Shown here: in pieces, positions 1 through 9,200 of the stretch | Position numbering within the stretch: position 1 is the first letter of the stretch | Layout of the letters: every line of letters starts with the position of its first letter | From: JAEUQQ01 sp963697285 | Lineage (GTDB): Bacteria > Acidobacteriota > Vicinamibacteria > Vicinamibacterales > JAFNAJ01 | Assembly (NCBI GenBank): GCA_963697285.1 | Contig: CAVONI010000011.1 | Span: 496,001 to 560,000 of the forward strand | DNA: 64,000 nucleotides | Reading direction: 5' to 3' | Position numbers and translations under genes: made by a program | Notes under the pieces: generated by a model | The model's input: the letters and a program-made list of their open reading frames with translations, nothing else | Databases searched by the model: none | What the model was told of the DNA's origin: nothing

Positions 1-138
1 AACGCGTGGATTGGCCGCGATGCGACGCTGCGTGACGCCGTCATCGGCCGGAACTGCCACGTCGGGCGCAGCGCGCAGCTTGGCGCCTCGACGTTGCTGG
101 GCGACAAGACCGTCCTCACCGACTACACCCGGGCGTAG
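1..138 (+). CDS. Sugar-phosphate nucleotidyltransferase, C-terminal end (partial)
   Basis: Only the last 45 codons lie in the window; the frame is open from base 1 and stops with TAG at 136-138. The residues (NAWIGRDATLRDAVIGRNC and onwards) show the I-G-x-x-x-x hexapeptide periodicity of a left-handed beta-helix. That fold caps many NDP-sugar pyrophosphorylases of the GlmU/ManC type. A phosphomannomutase begins 26 bases downstream on the same strand, so the likely role is activating a hexose-1-phosphate for polysaccharide synthesis. The catalytic N-terminal domain is outside the window, so the substrate cannot be named. Confidence 0.6.
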   Translation, partial: NAWIGRDATLRDAVIGRNCHVGRSAQLGASTLLGDKTVLTDYTRA

Positions 139-164
139 CCCCTATCCTGACAAGGCAGATTCCG

Positions 165-1521
165 ATGAGCGTGAACCCCGGCATCTTCAAGGCCTACGAC
201 ATCCGCGGCCTCTATCCGCAGGAACTCAACGAAGATCTCGCGCGCCAGGCGGGCCGTGCCTTCGTCGCCTACCTCCAGGCCCGCCGCATCGCGGTGTCGT
301 GCGACATGCGCCTCTCGTCGCCGACGATGAAGGCGGCGTTCATCGACGGCGCGCGCGAGCAGGGTGCCGACGTCGTCGATTACGGCATGCTCGGGACCGA
401 CATGATGTACTACGCCGTCTGCCGCGACGGGCTCGACGGAGGCGCGCAGATCACCGCATCGCACAATCCCAAGGAATACAACGGCATGAAGCTGGTGCGC
501 CGCGAAGCGTTCCCGCTGTCGGGCGATGCCGGCATCAGCGACATGCGCGACATGATCGTGGGCGGCACCATCCCGGCGCCGCACGGGCCGCGCGGCACCC
601 TGTCGTCGGTCGACATCGTCGACGACTACGTCGCGCACATGCTGACGTTCATCGACACATCGGTCATCAAGCCCTTCCACGCCGTGCTCGACGCCGGCAG
701 CGGCATGGGCGGGCTCGTCGCACCGAAGCTGTTCGACAAGCTGCCGTGCAGGACCACGCGCCTGTGCTTCGACATCGACGGGACCTTTCCCAACCACGAG
801 GCGAACCCGCTGATCGAGGAGAACCGCGCCGACATCACCGCGAAGGTGATCGAGACGAAGGCTGACATCGGCATCGCGTGGGATGGCGACGCCGACCGCT
901 GCTTCTTCATCGACGGGACGGGCGAGTTCGTCGCCGGCGATTTCATCACGGCGCTGCTGGCCGAGGCGTTCCTGATCAGGACGCCCGGGATCGAAGATTG
1001 TCTACGACGTGCGCGCGAGCTACGCCGTGAAGGACATCGTCGCGAAGTACCACGGCACCGCGCTGATGAATCGCGTCGGGCACGCGTTCTTCAAGAAGCG
1101 GATGCGTGAAGAAGATGCCGTGTTCGGCGGCGAGGTCACGGGCCATTACTACTTCAAGGACTTCTACTACGCCGACAACGGGTTCCTGCCGGCCCTGCTG
1201 CTGCTCGAGTTGATGTCGAAGAAGAACGCCACGCTGGCCGACCTGCTGGCGCCGCTTCGCGAGCAGTACTTCATCTCGGGCGAGATCAACACCAAGGTCG
1301 CCAGCATGGACCTGGTGAACGCGAAGCTCGACGGCCTCGCGTCACAGTACGCGGACGGCAACGTCTACCGGATCGACGGCGTGTCGGCGGAGTTCCCCGA
1401 CTGGCACTTCAACGTGCGCGCGTCGAACACCGAGCCACTGCTGCGCCTGAACCTCGAGGCGACGACGCCGGCGCTGATGGAAGCCAGGCGCGACGCAATC
1501 CTGGGGTTCATCAGGAGCTAA
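165..1521 (+). CDS. Phosphomannomutase/phosphoglucomutase, frameshifted
   Basis: Alpha-D-phosphohexomutase superfamily enzyme that interconverts hexose-6-phosphate and hexose-1-phosphate via a phosphoserine. Residues 94-101 carry the catalytic loop TASHNP with Ser at about 99. The magnesium loop DGDADR lies at 240-245. The sugar-binding GEVTGHYYF and the C-terminal phosphate-binding RASNTEP are also present. These motifs are split between two frames. Frame 3 runs from ATG 165 to about base 985, and frame 1 carries KIVYDVRAS onwards to TAA at 1519-1521. One extra base near 984-991 explains the break, and the total length (about 450 aa) is normal for the family. All key motifs survive, so a sequencing indel is more likely than a dead gene. 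It probably works with the upstream nucleotidyltransferase. Confidence 0.85.
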
Positions 1522-1620
1522 ACCCTGAGCTCACATGTGTTGAGGGCGAAACGAATCGAACCCTCAGGTCTGGCGGGGTGATTCGCACGCGCCCCGCCCT
1601 CAGCACAACTGAGTCGAAGG
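1522..1620. repeat. Inverted-repeat element after phosphomannomutase
   Basis: The segment contains gtgttgagggcg near 1537 and its near-perfect inverse cgccctcagcac near 1594, so it can fold on itself. Inside it, GGCGGGG (1572-1578) pairs with CCCCGCC (1592-1598). Its right end reads ctgagtcgaaggg, inverse of the CCCTTCGA..CTCAGGG type of short dispersed repeat. A related piece, cccttcgatgggctcaggg, occurs at about 11534-11552. No T-run follows, so termination is possible but unproven. Confidence 0.4.
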
Positions 1621-1666
1621 GTAGGCGCACCGACACGACCAGCCTGGCGGGCGGCGCAACCAGCAT

Positions 1667-1695
1667 TTGCGCTCCCCCGCCGGGTTGATTACAAT
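1667..1695 (+). promoter_or_regulatory. Sigma-70-type promoter for tRNA-Gly
   Basis: A -35 box TTGCGC (1667-1672) is separated by 17 bp from a -10 box TACAAT (1690-1695). Transcription would start near 1702, about 23 bases before the mature tRNA. Confidence 0.55.
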
Positions 1696-1724
1696 TCGAG
1701 GTCTCGCGCGTTCAGCGCCTGCGA

Positions 1725-1798
1725 GCGGGCTTAGCATAGTGGTAATGTCCTGGCTTCCCAAGCCAGTCAGACGGGTTCGATTCCCGTAGCCCGCTCCA
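1725..1798 (+). tRNA. tRNA-Gly (anticodon CCC)
   Basis: A cloverleaf can be drawn directly. The acceptor stem is GCGGGCT (1725-1731) with AGCCCGC (1788-1794). The anticodon stem CTGGC/GCCAG flanks the loop TTCCCAA, with anticodon CCC at 1757-1759. The T-loop is GGGTTCGATTCCC. Discriminator T1795 and an encoded CCA (1796-1798) follow. This tRNA reads GGG glycine codons. Confidence 0.95.
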
Positions 1799-2010
1799 AC
1801 AACATCTTCACAGTCAACTGTTTACGGACACGATGGGTCGCGTCTCCATCATGTCTCCATTCGCCGCGCCGTCTGGGCGACGACGAACGGCCCGTCCGGC
1901 CACGGGATCGCATCCTCCGTGGCCGCGAGGCGGAGGTGCATGTGGCGTGTCGCTCGGCGATTGCTGCACGAGCGGCCGGACGCCGAACTCGCGGAGGCCC
2001 CCGTCCGCGG

Positions 2011-2055
2011 CGCTCATCCGGCTCCTAGCGGAAGTAGCGCGACACACTCGAGCGG
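2011..2055. repeat. Direct repeat, copy 1, downstream of the DUF5615 gene
   Basis: About 45 bp starting cgctcatccggctcc and containing gcggaagta and gacacactc. It matches 2757-2800 at about 38 of 45 positions. Both copies sit just 3' (reading the minus strand) of a DUF433/DUF5615 unit, so the repeat looks like part of a duplicated cassette. The surrounding 275 bp between tRNA-Gly and the module holds no other convincing gene. Confidence 0.6.
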
Positions 2056-2073
2056 CCCCAACTGCCTCCGCGA

Positions 2074-2451
2074 TCAAGGCATGCGTAGCGGCAGCAGGCG
2101 GACCAGACTTCCCTCCTCGTCCACCGTCACGAGCGCGCCCTTCTCCAGTTCCGTCTCGAACGACACCAGCACCTCGAGCACAAGTGTGCCTGATGCCTGG
2201 GGGGTCACGTCGTTGGTTCGCAATTGAACGACACTGGGCGAGACTGCACCGGCGGATGCCAGGATGGCGCCGAAGTCGAGGTCGTGGGTGAAGAGGATCT
2301 GGCCGTGCGCCCGTGCCCATCCGAGGATCACCCGGTCGGGCGCCCTCGGGTCACCGGTCGTCGACCAATGTATGGCCGACCACCCGCGCTGCTCGAACCA
2401 GGCCACCCAGTCGGGCGACAGGTTCATGTCGACGAGAAGTGGCGGGCTCAC
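2074..2451 (-). CDS. DUF5615 family PIN-like protein (putative toxin)
   Basis: A 125-residue protein starting at GTG 2451, whose GTGA overlaps the stop of the DUF433 gene. This is translational coupling typical of two-gene modules and decides the start. The N-terminus, LLVDMNLSPDWVAWFEQRGW, is the conserved opening of the family, with a D-x-N/D-L-S motif. LFTHDLDFG supplies the second acidic cluster. The family has a PIN-like nuclease fold, and members paired with DUF433 proteins are predicted type II toxins. The C-terminus (VTVDEEGSLVRLLPL) is also family-like. Catalysis is inferred from the fold, not shown. Confidence 0.8.
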   Translation of the reverse strand: MSPPLLVDMNLSPDWVAWFEQRGWSAIHWSTTGDPRAPDRVILGWARAHGQILFTHDLDFGAILASAGAVSPSVVQLRTNDVTPQASGTLVLEVLVSFETELEKGALVTVDEEGSLVRLLPLRMP

Positions 2452-2684
2452 GCTGGCCGTCGAACGGGAACCTCGATCTCCTCGACCCGCCATGCCGCGT
2501 AGGTCAGCGCCTCCCGAATGTCTTCCTCTTCCAGGTACGGATAGAGCGCGAGGATATCGACCGTAGAATGCCCGGCGGCGACTAGACCGACGAGCGTACC
2601 GACGGTGACCCTGAGGCCGCGCACGCACGGTTTGCCGCCCATCACGGCCGGGTCACGCGTGATTCGGGTAAGGGCTGGGGGCAT
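2448..2684 (-). CDS. DUF433 domain protein (putative antitoxin)
   Basis: 78 residues from ATG 2684 (MPPALTRITRDPAVMGGKPC). The family signature is clear: I-T-x-D-P-x-V-M-G-G-K-P-C-V-R-G-x-R followed by VGTLVGLVAAGHS, ILALYPYLEEEDI and ALTYAAW. DUF433 proteins have a winged-helix-like core and are commonly encoded just before a DUF5615 PIN-like protein, as here (4-base overlap). The likely job is to neutralise the toxin and repress its own promoter. A TATACT -10 box lies just upstream. A decayed homologue sits at 2806-2915. Confidence 0.85.
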   Translation of the reverse strand: MPPALTRITRDPAVMGGKPCVRGLRVTVGTLVGLVAAGHSTVDILALYPYLEEEDIREALTYAAWRVEEIEVPVRRPA

Positions 2685-2699
2685 GCACACCTCGTTCGG

Positions 2700-2705
2700 A
2701 GTATA
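2700..2705 (-). promoter_or_regulatory. -10 box for the DUF433/DUF5615 operon
   Basis: TATACT on the minus strand, about 16 bases before ATG 2684, with a gaggtg ribosome-binding site in between. No convincing -35 box is visible. An autoregulated promoter would be expected here. Confidence 0.4.
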
Positions 2706-2756
2706 GCAGCCCGTCCGATTGCCGTGCCCCCACATCCCCTGGGCTGGAGCGGCCCG

Positions 2757-2800
2757 CGCTCATCTGGCTTCTGCGGAAGTACCCCGACACACTCCGGCGG
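2757..2800. repeat. Direct repeat, copy 2, downstream of the decayed DUF433 copy
   Basis: cgctcatctggcttctgcgg and the following acactccggcgg mirror copy 1 at 2011-2055 with a few substitutions and one gap. It lies immediately 3' (minus strand) of the DUF433 remnant, as copy 1 lies 3' of the intact module. Confidence 0.6.
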
Positions 2801-2805
2801 CTCGA

Positions 2806-2915
2806 GTCCCTGGCGGCGTCGACGTGAGCGGCGCAACCGCCGCCACGATTCATGTCTTCCTGTTCGAGGTACGGATAGAGCGGGAGGACATCGACCGGAG
2901 AAGGTCGGGCGGCGG
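2806..2915 (-). pseudogene. Degenerate DUF433 fragment
   Basis: The DNA at 2850-2915 (gaggtacggatagagcgg) closely matches the intact DUF433 gene at 2517-2582. Translated on the minus strand it reads VDVLPLYPYLEQEDM, against VDILALYPYLEEEDI in the intact copy. The N-terminal half with the GGKPCVRG signature is missing, and no toxin gene follows. The 338-base gap between the intact module and the sigma factor gene is mostly this wreck. It records a tandem duplication followed by loss of the second unit. Confidence 0.7.
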
Positions 2916-3022
2916 CGCTTGCTGGTCGACCCTCCGGCCGGGCGCGCGCCGTGTTCGCGCTGCCCGAGCCGAAGCACGGGCCGCGCCGCCGTCGGCCGTA
3001 GAATAGGTGGACGTCGCTCCCG

Positions 3023-3601
3023 ATGTCGCCTGAGCCCCCCGACCTCACCCGCCTGCTGCGAGACTGGGCCAGTGGCCAGCCGCAGGCGCTCACGCGCCTG
3101 GTGGAGATCGTCTACCCGGAATTGCGGCGCATCGCTGCACAGCACCTCAGCCGCGAACGCCAGGGCCACACGCTCCAGCCCACCGCCCTGGTGAACGAGG
3201 CGTACCTCCGGCTGGCCCAACAGGGCCCCGGCAAGCAGTGGAGCGACCGCACCCACTTCTTCGCCGCCACCGCCCGCATTGTCAGGGCAGTGCTCGTCGA
3301 CCACGCCCGCGCGAGGCTGGCGGCCAAGCGAGGCGCCGGTGCCATCAGCGTCGAACTGTCGGAGGCCGACGGCCAGGTGCCGGCGCCGCCAGTGGACCTG
3401 CTCGACCTCGACGCAGCCCTCGAGGCCCTCGAGCATCTCGACGCCCAGCAGAGCCGCATCGTCGAACTCCGCCACTTCGCCGGGCTCTCCATCGAGGAGA
3501 CGGCCGGCGTCCTCGATATCTCTCCGGCCACCGTGAAACGCGACTGGGTCGTCGCCAAGACCTGGATTCGCCGCCACATGAATGGCGACGTCCCCGCGTG
3601 A
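3023..3601 (+). CDS. ECF-like RNA polymerase sigma factor
   Basis: 192 aa, beginning at ATG 3023. The N-terminal half (LTRLVEIVYPELRRIAAQHL, then TALVNEAYLRL) is region 2, which binds core polymerase and the -10 element. The C-terminal half (SRIVELRHFAGLSIEETAGV, then SPATVKRDW) is the region-4 helix-turn-helix. The LQPTALVNEAYLRL block is typical of the acidobacterial and planctomycete sigma-70 subfamily often encoded beside Ser/Thr kinases. The stop codon overlaps the kinase GTG by four bases (GTGA), so the two are almost certainly co-translated. It presumably activates surface or secreted genes in response to kinase signalling, which is inference. Confidence 0.9.
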   Translation: MSPEPPDLTRLLRDWASGQPQALTRLVEIVYPELRRIAAQHLSRERQGHTLQPTALVNEAYLRLAQQGPGKQWSDRTHFFAATARIVRAVLVDHARARLAAKRGAGAISVELSEADGQVPAPPVDLLDLDAALEALEHLDAQQSRIVELRHFAGLSIEETAGVLDISPATVKRDWVVAKTWIRRHMNGDVPA

Positions 3602-6108
3602 ACGCCGACTGGGCCCTCGTGACGCGCCTGTTCGACGAGGCCTGCGCGCGGCCCGCCGACGAGCGCGTGCCGTGGCTGCAGGTGGCCTGCGAGGACGAGG
3701 CCGTCCGCCGCGAGGTGCTCGCCCTGCTGAGGGCCTACGACGAGGATCCGGCGTTTCTCGAAACACCAGCTGACACCACGGCGGCCGTCGAGCAGATCGA
3801 GCAGGAGGCGCAGCGGGCGGCCGAGGGCCGCCGGATTGGCCCGTACCGCGTCGTCCGCCAGGTCGGGCGCGGCGGCATGGGCGTGGTGTACGAGGCCCGG
3901 CGCGAGGGCGAGGATTTCGGCCAGCGGGTAGCCATCAAGGTGCTGCCCTCCGCATGGGCCGCACCGGCGCTCGCCGACCGCTTCCGCTTCGAGCGCCGGG
4001 TGCTCGCGGGGCTGGATCACCCCGGCATCGCCCGCTTCATCGACGGCGGCACCACCGACGAGGGCGTGCCGTACTTCGTGCTCGAGTACGTCGAGGGCCA
4101 GCCCATCGACGCGTGGTGTCACGGCAGCGGGTTGGGCGTGCCCGCGCGCGTCGACATGCTGCTCGCCGTGTGTGATGCCGTTGCCCACGCGCACCAGCAG
4201 CTCGTCGTCCACCGCGACCTGAAGCCCGCCAACATCCTGATCACCGCCGAGGGTCGGCCGAAACTGCTGGACTTCGGCATCGCCACCCTCGTGTCGCCCG
4301 ACGAAGGGACGAGCGCGGGCCTCACGAGAACCGGGCACCTCAGTTTCACCCCCGAGTACGCGAGCCCCGAACAGGTGCGCGGCGCACGCGTCACGACCGC
4401 CACCGACGTGTATTCGCTCGGCGTGCTGCTCTACGTGCTGCTGACGGGCCAGCCGCCGTACGAGTTGGCCAGGCACGCCCCACTCGAGGCGATGCGGACG
4501 ATCTGTGAGGAGGATCCGCCGCCGCCGAGCCGCGTGGCGCCACCTCCAATCGCCGGCGTGCTGCGGGGTGAACTCGACAGCGTCGTGCTGAAGGCGCTGC
4601 GCAAGGACCCGCGCGATCGCTACCCGACCGTGGCCGCGCTGGCAGGCGATCTGGTGGCGTGGCGCGACGGACGACCGGTGTCGGCTGTCGCCCCGACGCG
4701 GGCCTACCACGCACGCAAGTTCGTGACGCGTCATCGGGCGTCCTTGATCGCCGGAGCGGCCGTGCTGTTGGCGCTGCTGGCCGGTGGGCTGGCCACTGCG
4801 TGGCAGGCGCGCGCGGCCGCCGTCGAACGCGACAAGGCGCAGAACCGGTTCCGCGAGGTGCGGCAGTTCTCGCGGGCGTTGCTGTTCGAGGTGCACGAGT
4901 CGCTGCGCGGCCTGCCGGGGGCCACAGAGCCGCGCCGCCTGCTGCTCGATCGCGCGGTGAGCTTTCTCGACGGGCTCGCGGCAGATGCCGGCGCCGACGA
5001 CGCCTTGTTGCTGGAGCTGGCCGAGGGGTACCGCCGACTGGGCCAGGTGCAGGGCAGCGCCGTGAGCGAGAACGTCGGCGACCTCCCGGCCGCCACCGGG
5101 AGCTTCGAGAAGGCCGTCCGGCTCGCCACCAGGGTGCTCGAGCGCCGCGGCGACGACGTCTACGCCATCGAGCTCGCGTCCGGCGCCCACGACGATCTCG
5201 CCGGCGTGCTGGCTGACCAGGGCGACACGGCGCGCGCCTCGGAGGCCGACGCGCGCCACCGGGCACTGGTCGAGCGCCTCATCGCGCGCCATCCTGACGA
5301 CCCGGGCGCGCGCGCCGGCATCGCAGCGGGCCTGCTCAACCTGGGTCAATTTCGCAGCCGCCTTGCCGACCGCGCGGCGGCGCGGTCCGACTACGAGCGC
5401 GCACTGTCGCTCTTCGAGTCGCTCCCCCCCGAGATCCGCGACCGCGACGACGTGCTGCGCAACCACGCGTTCGCGCTCAAGCGCCTCGGGGCGCTGTCGC
5501 TCGCCTCGGGCGACCTCGCGGCCGGAGAGCGCCGCTACCGCGAGGCCCTGACGCTCGACGAGCGCCTGGTGGCCCGCCACCCGGCCAACGCCAGGTACCG
5601 CTACGACCTCACCTTCTCGCTGTCAGACCTCGCGTTCGCGGCCGGCAAGCGCGGCAACACCGCGGAGGCCGTGGCCCTGTGGCGCCGCGCCCTGGCAATC
5701 CGCCAGGCGGCGGTCGACGCCGACCCGAACGACACGCGGGCCATGCACGGCGTGGCCAACCTGCACGCCTACCTGGCCAACGCCGCGCGCGACGACCGGC
5801 GCTGGTCCGAAGCGGTCGCACACTGGCGACAGGCGGCGGCGATTCGTGAGCGGCTGCTGGCGACCCTCGGGCCCGTGCCCAGGGCCCTGCTCAATCGCGC
5901 GACTGTCCAGGTGGGGCTCGCCTCCAGCCTGCTCGACCTCGCCGCGTCTGCGACGCGCGATGTGGCCAGGGCCCCTCTCCGCGCCGAGGCGCGTGGGCTG
6001 CTCTCAATCGCCCGCGACACGGCCACACCGCTGGTTGCGCAGGTTCCCGCCGCGCGGGACGTCCTGACCGCGATTGCCTCGGAAGCACGCCGCGCCGACG
6101 GCCGCTGA
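3598..6108 (+). CDS. Membrane-anchored Ser/Thr protein kinase with TPR repeats
   Basis: 836 aa from GTG 3598, chosen because it overlaps the sigma factor stop. An N-terminal leader of about 80 residues precedes a complete Hanks-type kinase domain: glycine loop VGRGGMGVV (about 89-97), lysine in VAIK (114), catalytic HRDLKPAN (Asp207), DFG (Asp225), and PEYASPEQ and DVYSLGVLLY. A single transmembrane helix (LIAGAAVLLALLAGG) lies near residues 383-400. The rest, probably periplasmic, is helical TPR repeats such as GNTAEAVALWRRALAIRQAA. The kinase phosphorylates Ser/Thr on partners, and the TPR part likely senses or docks proteins. Paired with the upstream sigma factor it forms a signalling unit common in Acidobacteria. 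Length and motifs are intact. Confidence 0.92.
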   Translation: MNADWALVTRLFDEACARPADERVPWLQVACEDEAVRREVLALLRAYDEDPAFLETPADTTAAVEQIEQEAQRAAEGRRIGPYRVVRQVGRGGMGVVYEARREGEDFGQRVAIKVLPSAWAAPALADRFRFERRVLAGLDHPGIARFIDGGTTDEGVPYFVLEYVEGQPIDAWCHGSGLGVPARVDMLLAVCDAVAHAHQQLVVHRDLKPANILITAEGRPKLLDFGIATLVSPDEGTSAGLTRTGHLSFTPEYASPEQVRGARVTTATDVYSLGVLLYVLLTGQPPYELARHAPLEAMRTICEEDPPPPSRVAPPPIAGVLRGELDSVVLKALRKDPRDRYPTVAALAGDLVAWRDGRPVSAVAPTRAYHARKFVTRHRASLIAGAAVLLALLAGGLATAWQARAAAVERDKAQNRFREVRQFSRALLFEVHESLRGLPGATEPRRLLLDRAVSFLDGLAADAGADDALLLELAEGYRRLGQVQGSAVSENVGDLPAATGSFEKAVRLATRVLERRGDDVYAIELASGAHDDLAGVLADQGDTARASEADARHRALVERLIARHPDDPGARAGIAAGLLNLGQFRSRLADRAAARSDYERALSLFESLPPEIRDRDDVLRNHAFALKRLGALSLASGDLAAGERRYREALTLDERLVARHPANARYRYDLTFSLSDLAFAAGKRGNTAEAVALWRRALAIRQAAVDADPNDTRAMHGVANLHAYLANAARDDRRWSEAVAHWRQAAAIRERLLATLGPVPRALLNRATVQVGLASSLLDLAASATRDVARAPLRAEARGLLSIARDTATPLVAQVPAARDVLTAIASEARRADGR

Positions 6109-6226
6109 GCCACTCCCCCTCTCTTTTCCGCTTACGGCAATACCGCGGTCTTCGCGCTGACGCTGCGTGCGTGGCACGCCCGGGCGGTCGCCTGGGCGGA
6201 TGAACAGCGGAATGGGAGTAGAGCTG

Positions 6227-9200
6227 ATGCGTGGTGTGACGGGGCTTCGGGTGGCGGTGATCGTGCTGTGCGCGCTCTCAGCACACCAGGCGGCGGGGCA
6301 GGGAGCGGGCGGCGTCCTGCTGGTCGGCACCGACGGAGACGACATTCTGACCGGCGGCCCGGGCGACGACACGCTCGACCCCCGCACCGCCTCGCTTTCT
6401 GGCCAGGACCTGGTTCAGGGTGGGGCGGGCAACGACGTCCTCGCCCTGGCAGGCGCGCCGCTGGACTATGTCTTCGTGGCCGAGTCCACCGGCTTCAGGG
6501 TCACCGGCCCGAGCCTCGTGAACGCCCTGGTCGAGGGCGTGGAGCGGGTCGCCTTCGGGGTCACGGGAGACCAACTGTTCGGCGGCGCCACGCCGCTGAC
6601 CATCGCGGAGTCTGCCGCCCTGCTTCCCGGTTCCTCCGCCGATGGGATCGGCCGGCGGCCGATCGCGCTCAGCGACACGGTGGGCGGCGCGCGGGGGGGG
6701 TCCCGGGTGCTCATCGACCTGCGCGATCTCCTGCGCAACGACTACGATCCGGATTTCGACGCGCAGGACCTCACGGGTGTCGATGTCGCCTTCGCCGCGC
6801 CGGTCGCCGCGGTCAACGTTCTGCTGGACCCGGTCGCGATCGTCGAGGCCGGCTATGAGTCGGCACTCTATCCCTTCGGGCTGCTGGTGGTGGATCTCGC
6901 CAGCCCGCTGACGAGCGACGTCACGCTGCGCTACCGCACGCAGATGACGCTGCAGGGCACGTCCTTCACCGATCAGAGCAGCGAGGCGACCGTCACCATC
7001 ACCCCCGTCGCGGCGGCGAATGACCGGATCATCGGATCGTTCGGCGGCGAGACCTTCGTTCCCTACGCCCGCCTGCTGGCCAATGACGGACCCGGCGCGG
7101 CCTTCGCCGGACTGTTCAACCCCTATGTCTTCGGCGGCACCATCGTGGACGACCCGGCGCGCGGCGGAATCGTCATCGACTTCCCCGGGTTCTTCCGGAA
7201 CGACGCTTTCTTCGAATACGCGATCGCCGGCTCGCCCGACCACGCGTCGGTCGAGGTCGAACTCAGCAACAGCCCGCCCATCGCCACCGCCATTGCCCGC
7301 GTCGTGACCCCGGGGACCAGTTTCACGCTCACCTTCGACGCGATTCGCGAGCATTTCGGGAACTTCGATCCGGACAGCGGCAATTTCCTCGTCGACATCA
7401 CGGGGCCGGCCAACACCAATGGCGTGACCTTCCAGATCCTGGCCGACAGGGTCGAGCTGAGCTTCCCGGCGGGCTATGCAGGCGATTTCGTTCTCGACTA
7501 CACGCTGTCTGACCAGCCGCTCAACGCGCGCAGCCTGCCCGGCACGATCAGTTTCCTCACCGCCGCGCCGCCGGCGCCGGTGGCGGCCGACGACGTGCTG
7601 AACTGGGGCATCAACAGCGACGGCAGGACCCTGTTCCAGGGCGGCCAGCCCGGCTACGGCGTGATCTATTCGCGCGAATTGCTGGCCAACGACACGGCGA
7701 TGCCCGGCAGCGTCGTGGTGGCCAGCTTCCCGCGGGATACCACCCCGCTCAACGAGAACCTGGCGATCCAGGCGATCCAGTATGCAATCCCCGGTTTCGA
7801 CGGCGTGACCTCGCGGTCAGACACGTCCTTCGGCTTCGAGTTCAACGACGATTTCACCGGCTCCGACACGTATGCCTACACGGTGGTGGACCCGCTCGGC
7901 CGCACCGCGACGGGGCTTATCACGCTCAACGTCGACATTCCCCAGCCGATGCTGGCGAACAACGTGATCACCATTCCGATCGGCGCCACCAGCGTCACCG
8001 TCACCGCCGCCGACATCCTGGCGAACGACACCTTCTCCGGCACGGGCGCCATCGCGCAGATCAATGCGAATGCGGTGATCCAGGTGGTCGACAGCGGCGT
8101 GTCCATCGGCGGTGGCAAGACCAGGCTGGACGGCTTCACCTTCGACCTCGATCCGACCCGCTCGCTGGACAGCTACCAGTTCAACGTCCTGGCCTTCGAC
8201 ACCCTGGCGTCGGGCGGCAGTGCCAGCGGATGGCAGACCGTGAGTTTCGAGCGGGAACGCACCGCGCCGCCGGTCGTGGCGTTCGAATCGACGAACGCCG
8301 GCGCGATCGGGGAAGGCGGTCTGCACCAGATACGCATCGTGCGCACCGGCGACCTCTCGGCGGCTACGACCGTCACCTTCGCCATCCAGGGCGGCACGTC
8401 GACAACCGACGACATCGGCCTCGTGCGCGGCACCGACCACGTCAATGGCGGCTTCGCCACGCTCGGGACGGGCTTCGGCACCTACAGCCTGACCTTCAAC
8501 CCCGGCGTCGACTACGTGCTGCTGGCCGTGGCGAGTGCCCAGGACGGCACCGTCGAGCCCGACGAGACCTTCGTGCTGGAACTGCTCTCGGCGACCTCCA
8601 GCACGATCGCCAACGCGTCGCGAACGGCGACGGCCACGATCCTGAACGACGATATCTCTGAGATCGGCTTCGACCCCGCCGCCTCGGTCACCCGTGCACC
8701 AGAAGGAAACGGCCAGACAGGCGGGGCGCTCCGGTTCGTGATCCGCCGCACGGGAGATGTGTCGCGGCCCACCACCATGTTGATCGAGGTGAGTATCCCG
8801 CCCGGGGCCGGAGAACCCCAAGGGACGACGACCGGCGACGACCTATACATGGTCGCCGACGGCGCACTGGCCCTCGGCACGGGCATCGGCATCTACAGCG
8901 TTACGTTCGCTCCCGGTGAGGCGGAGCACACCATCGTCCTCGTCGCCAGGGGCGACAGGGTGCAGGAACTGGACGAGAGCTTCCGCATCGCGTTCAACGA
9001 GGTCGAGAGTCCCTCCGCCTCGCTGCCGCTCATCATGGAGGGCACTTTCCTCAACGACGACGTGTACCCCGAGTTGTCGCTCTTGCCCGCGGGCCCGGTG
9101 ACGGTAGCCGAGGGGAACGGTGAGGGCTCCAACGGCGTCGTCTCCACAACCATCGGCCGCACGGGCGACCTCAGCTACGCCACGACCGTCACGTTCGTGG

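Noticed and set aside
3112..5580. An 822-codon open frame antisense to the sigma factor and kinase
   Set aside because: The sense strand encodes intact sigma and kinase motifs; the antisense frame is a GC-rich shadow with no domain.
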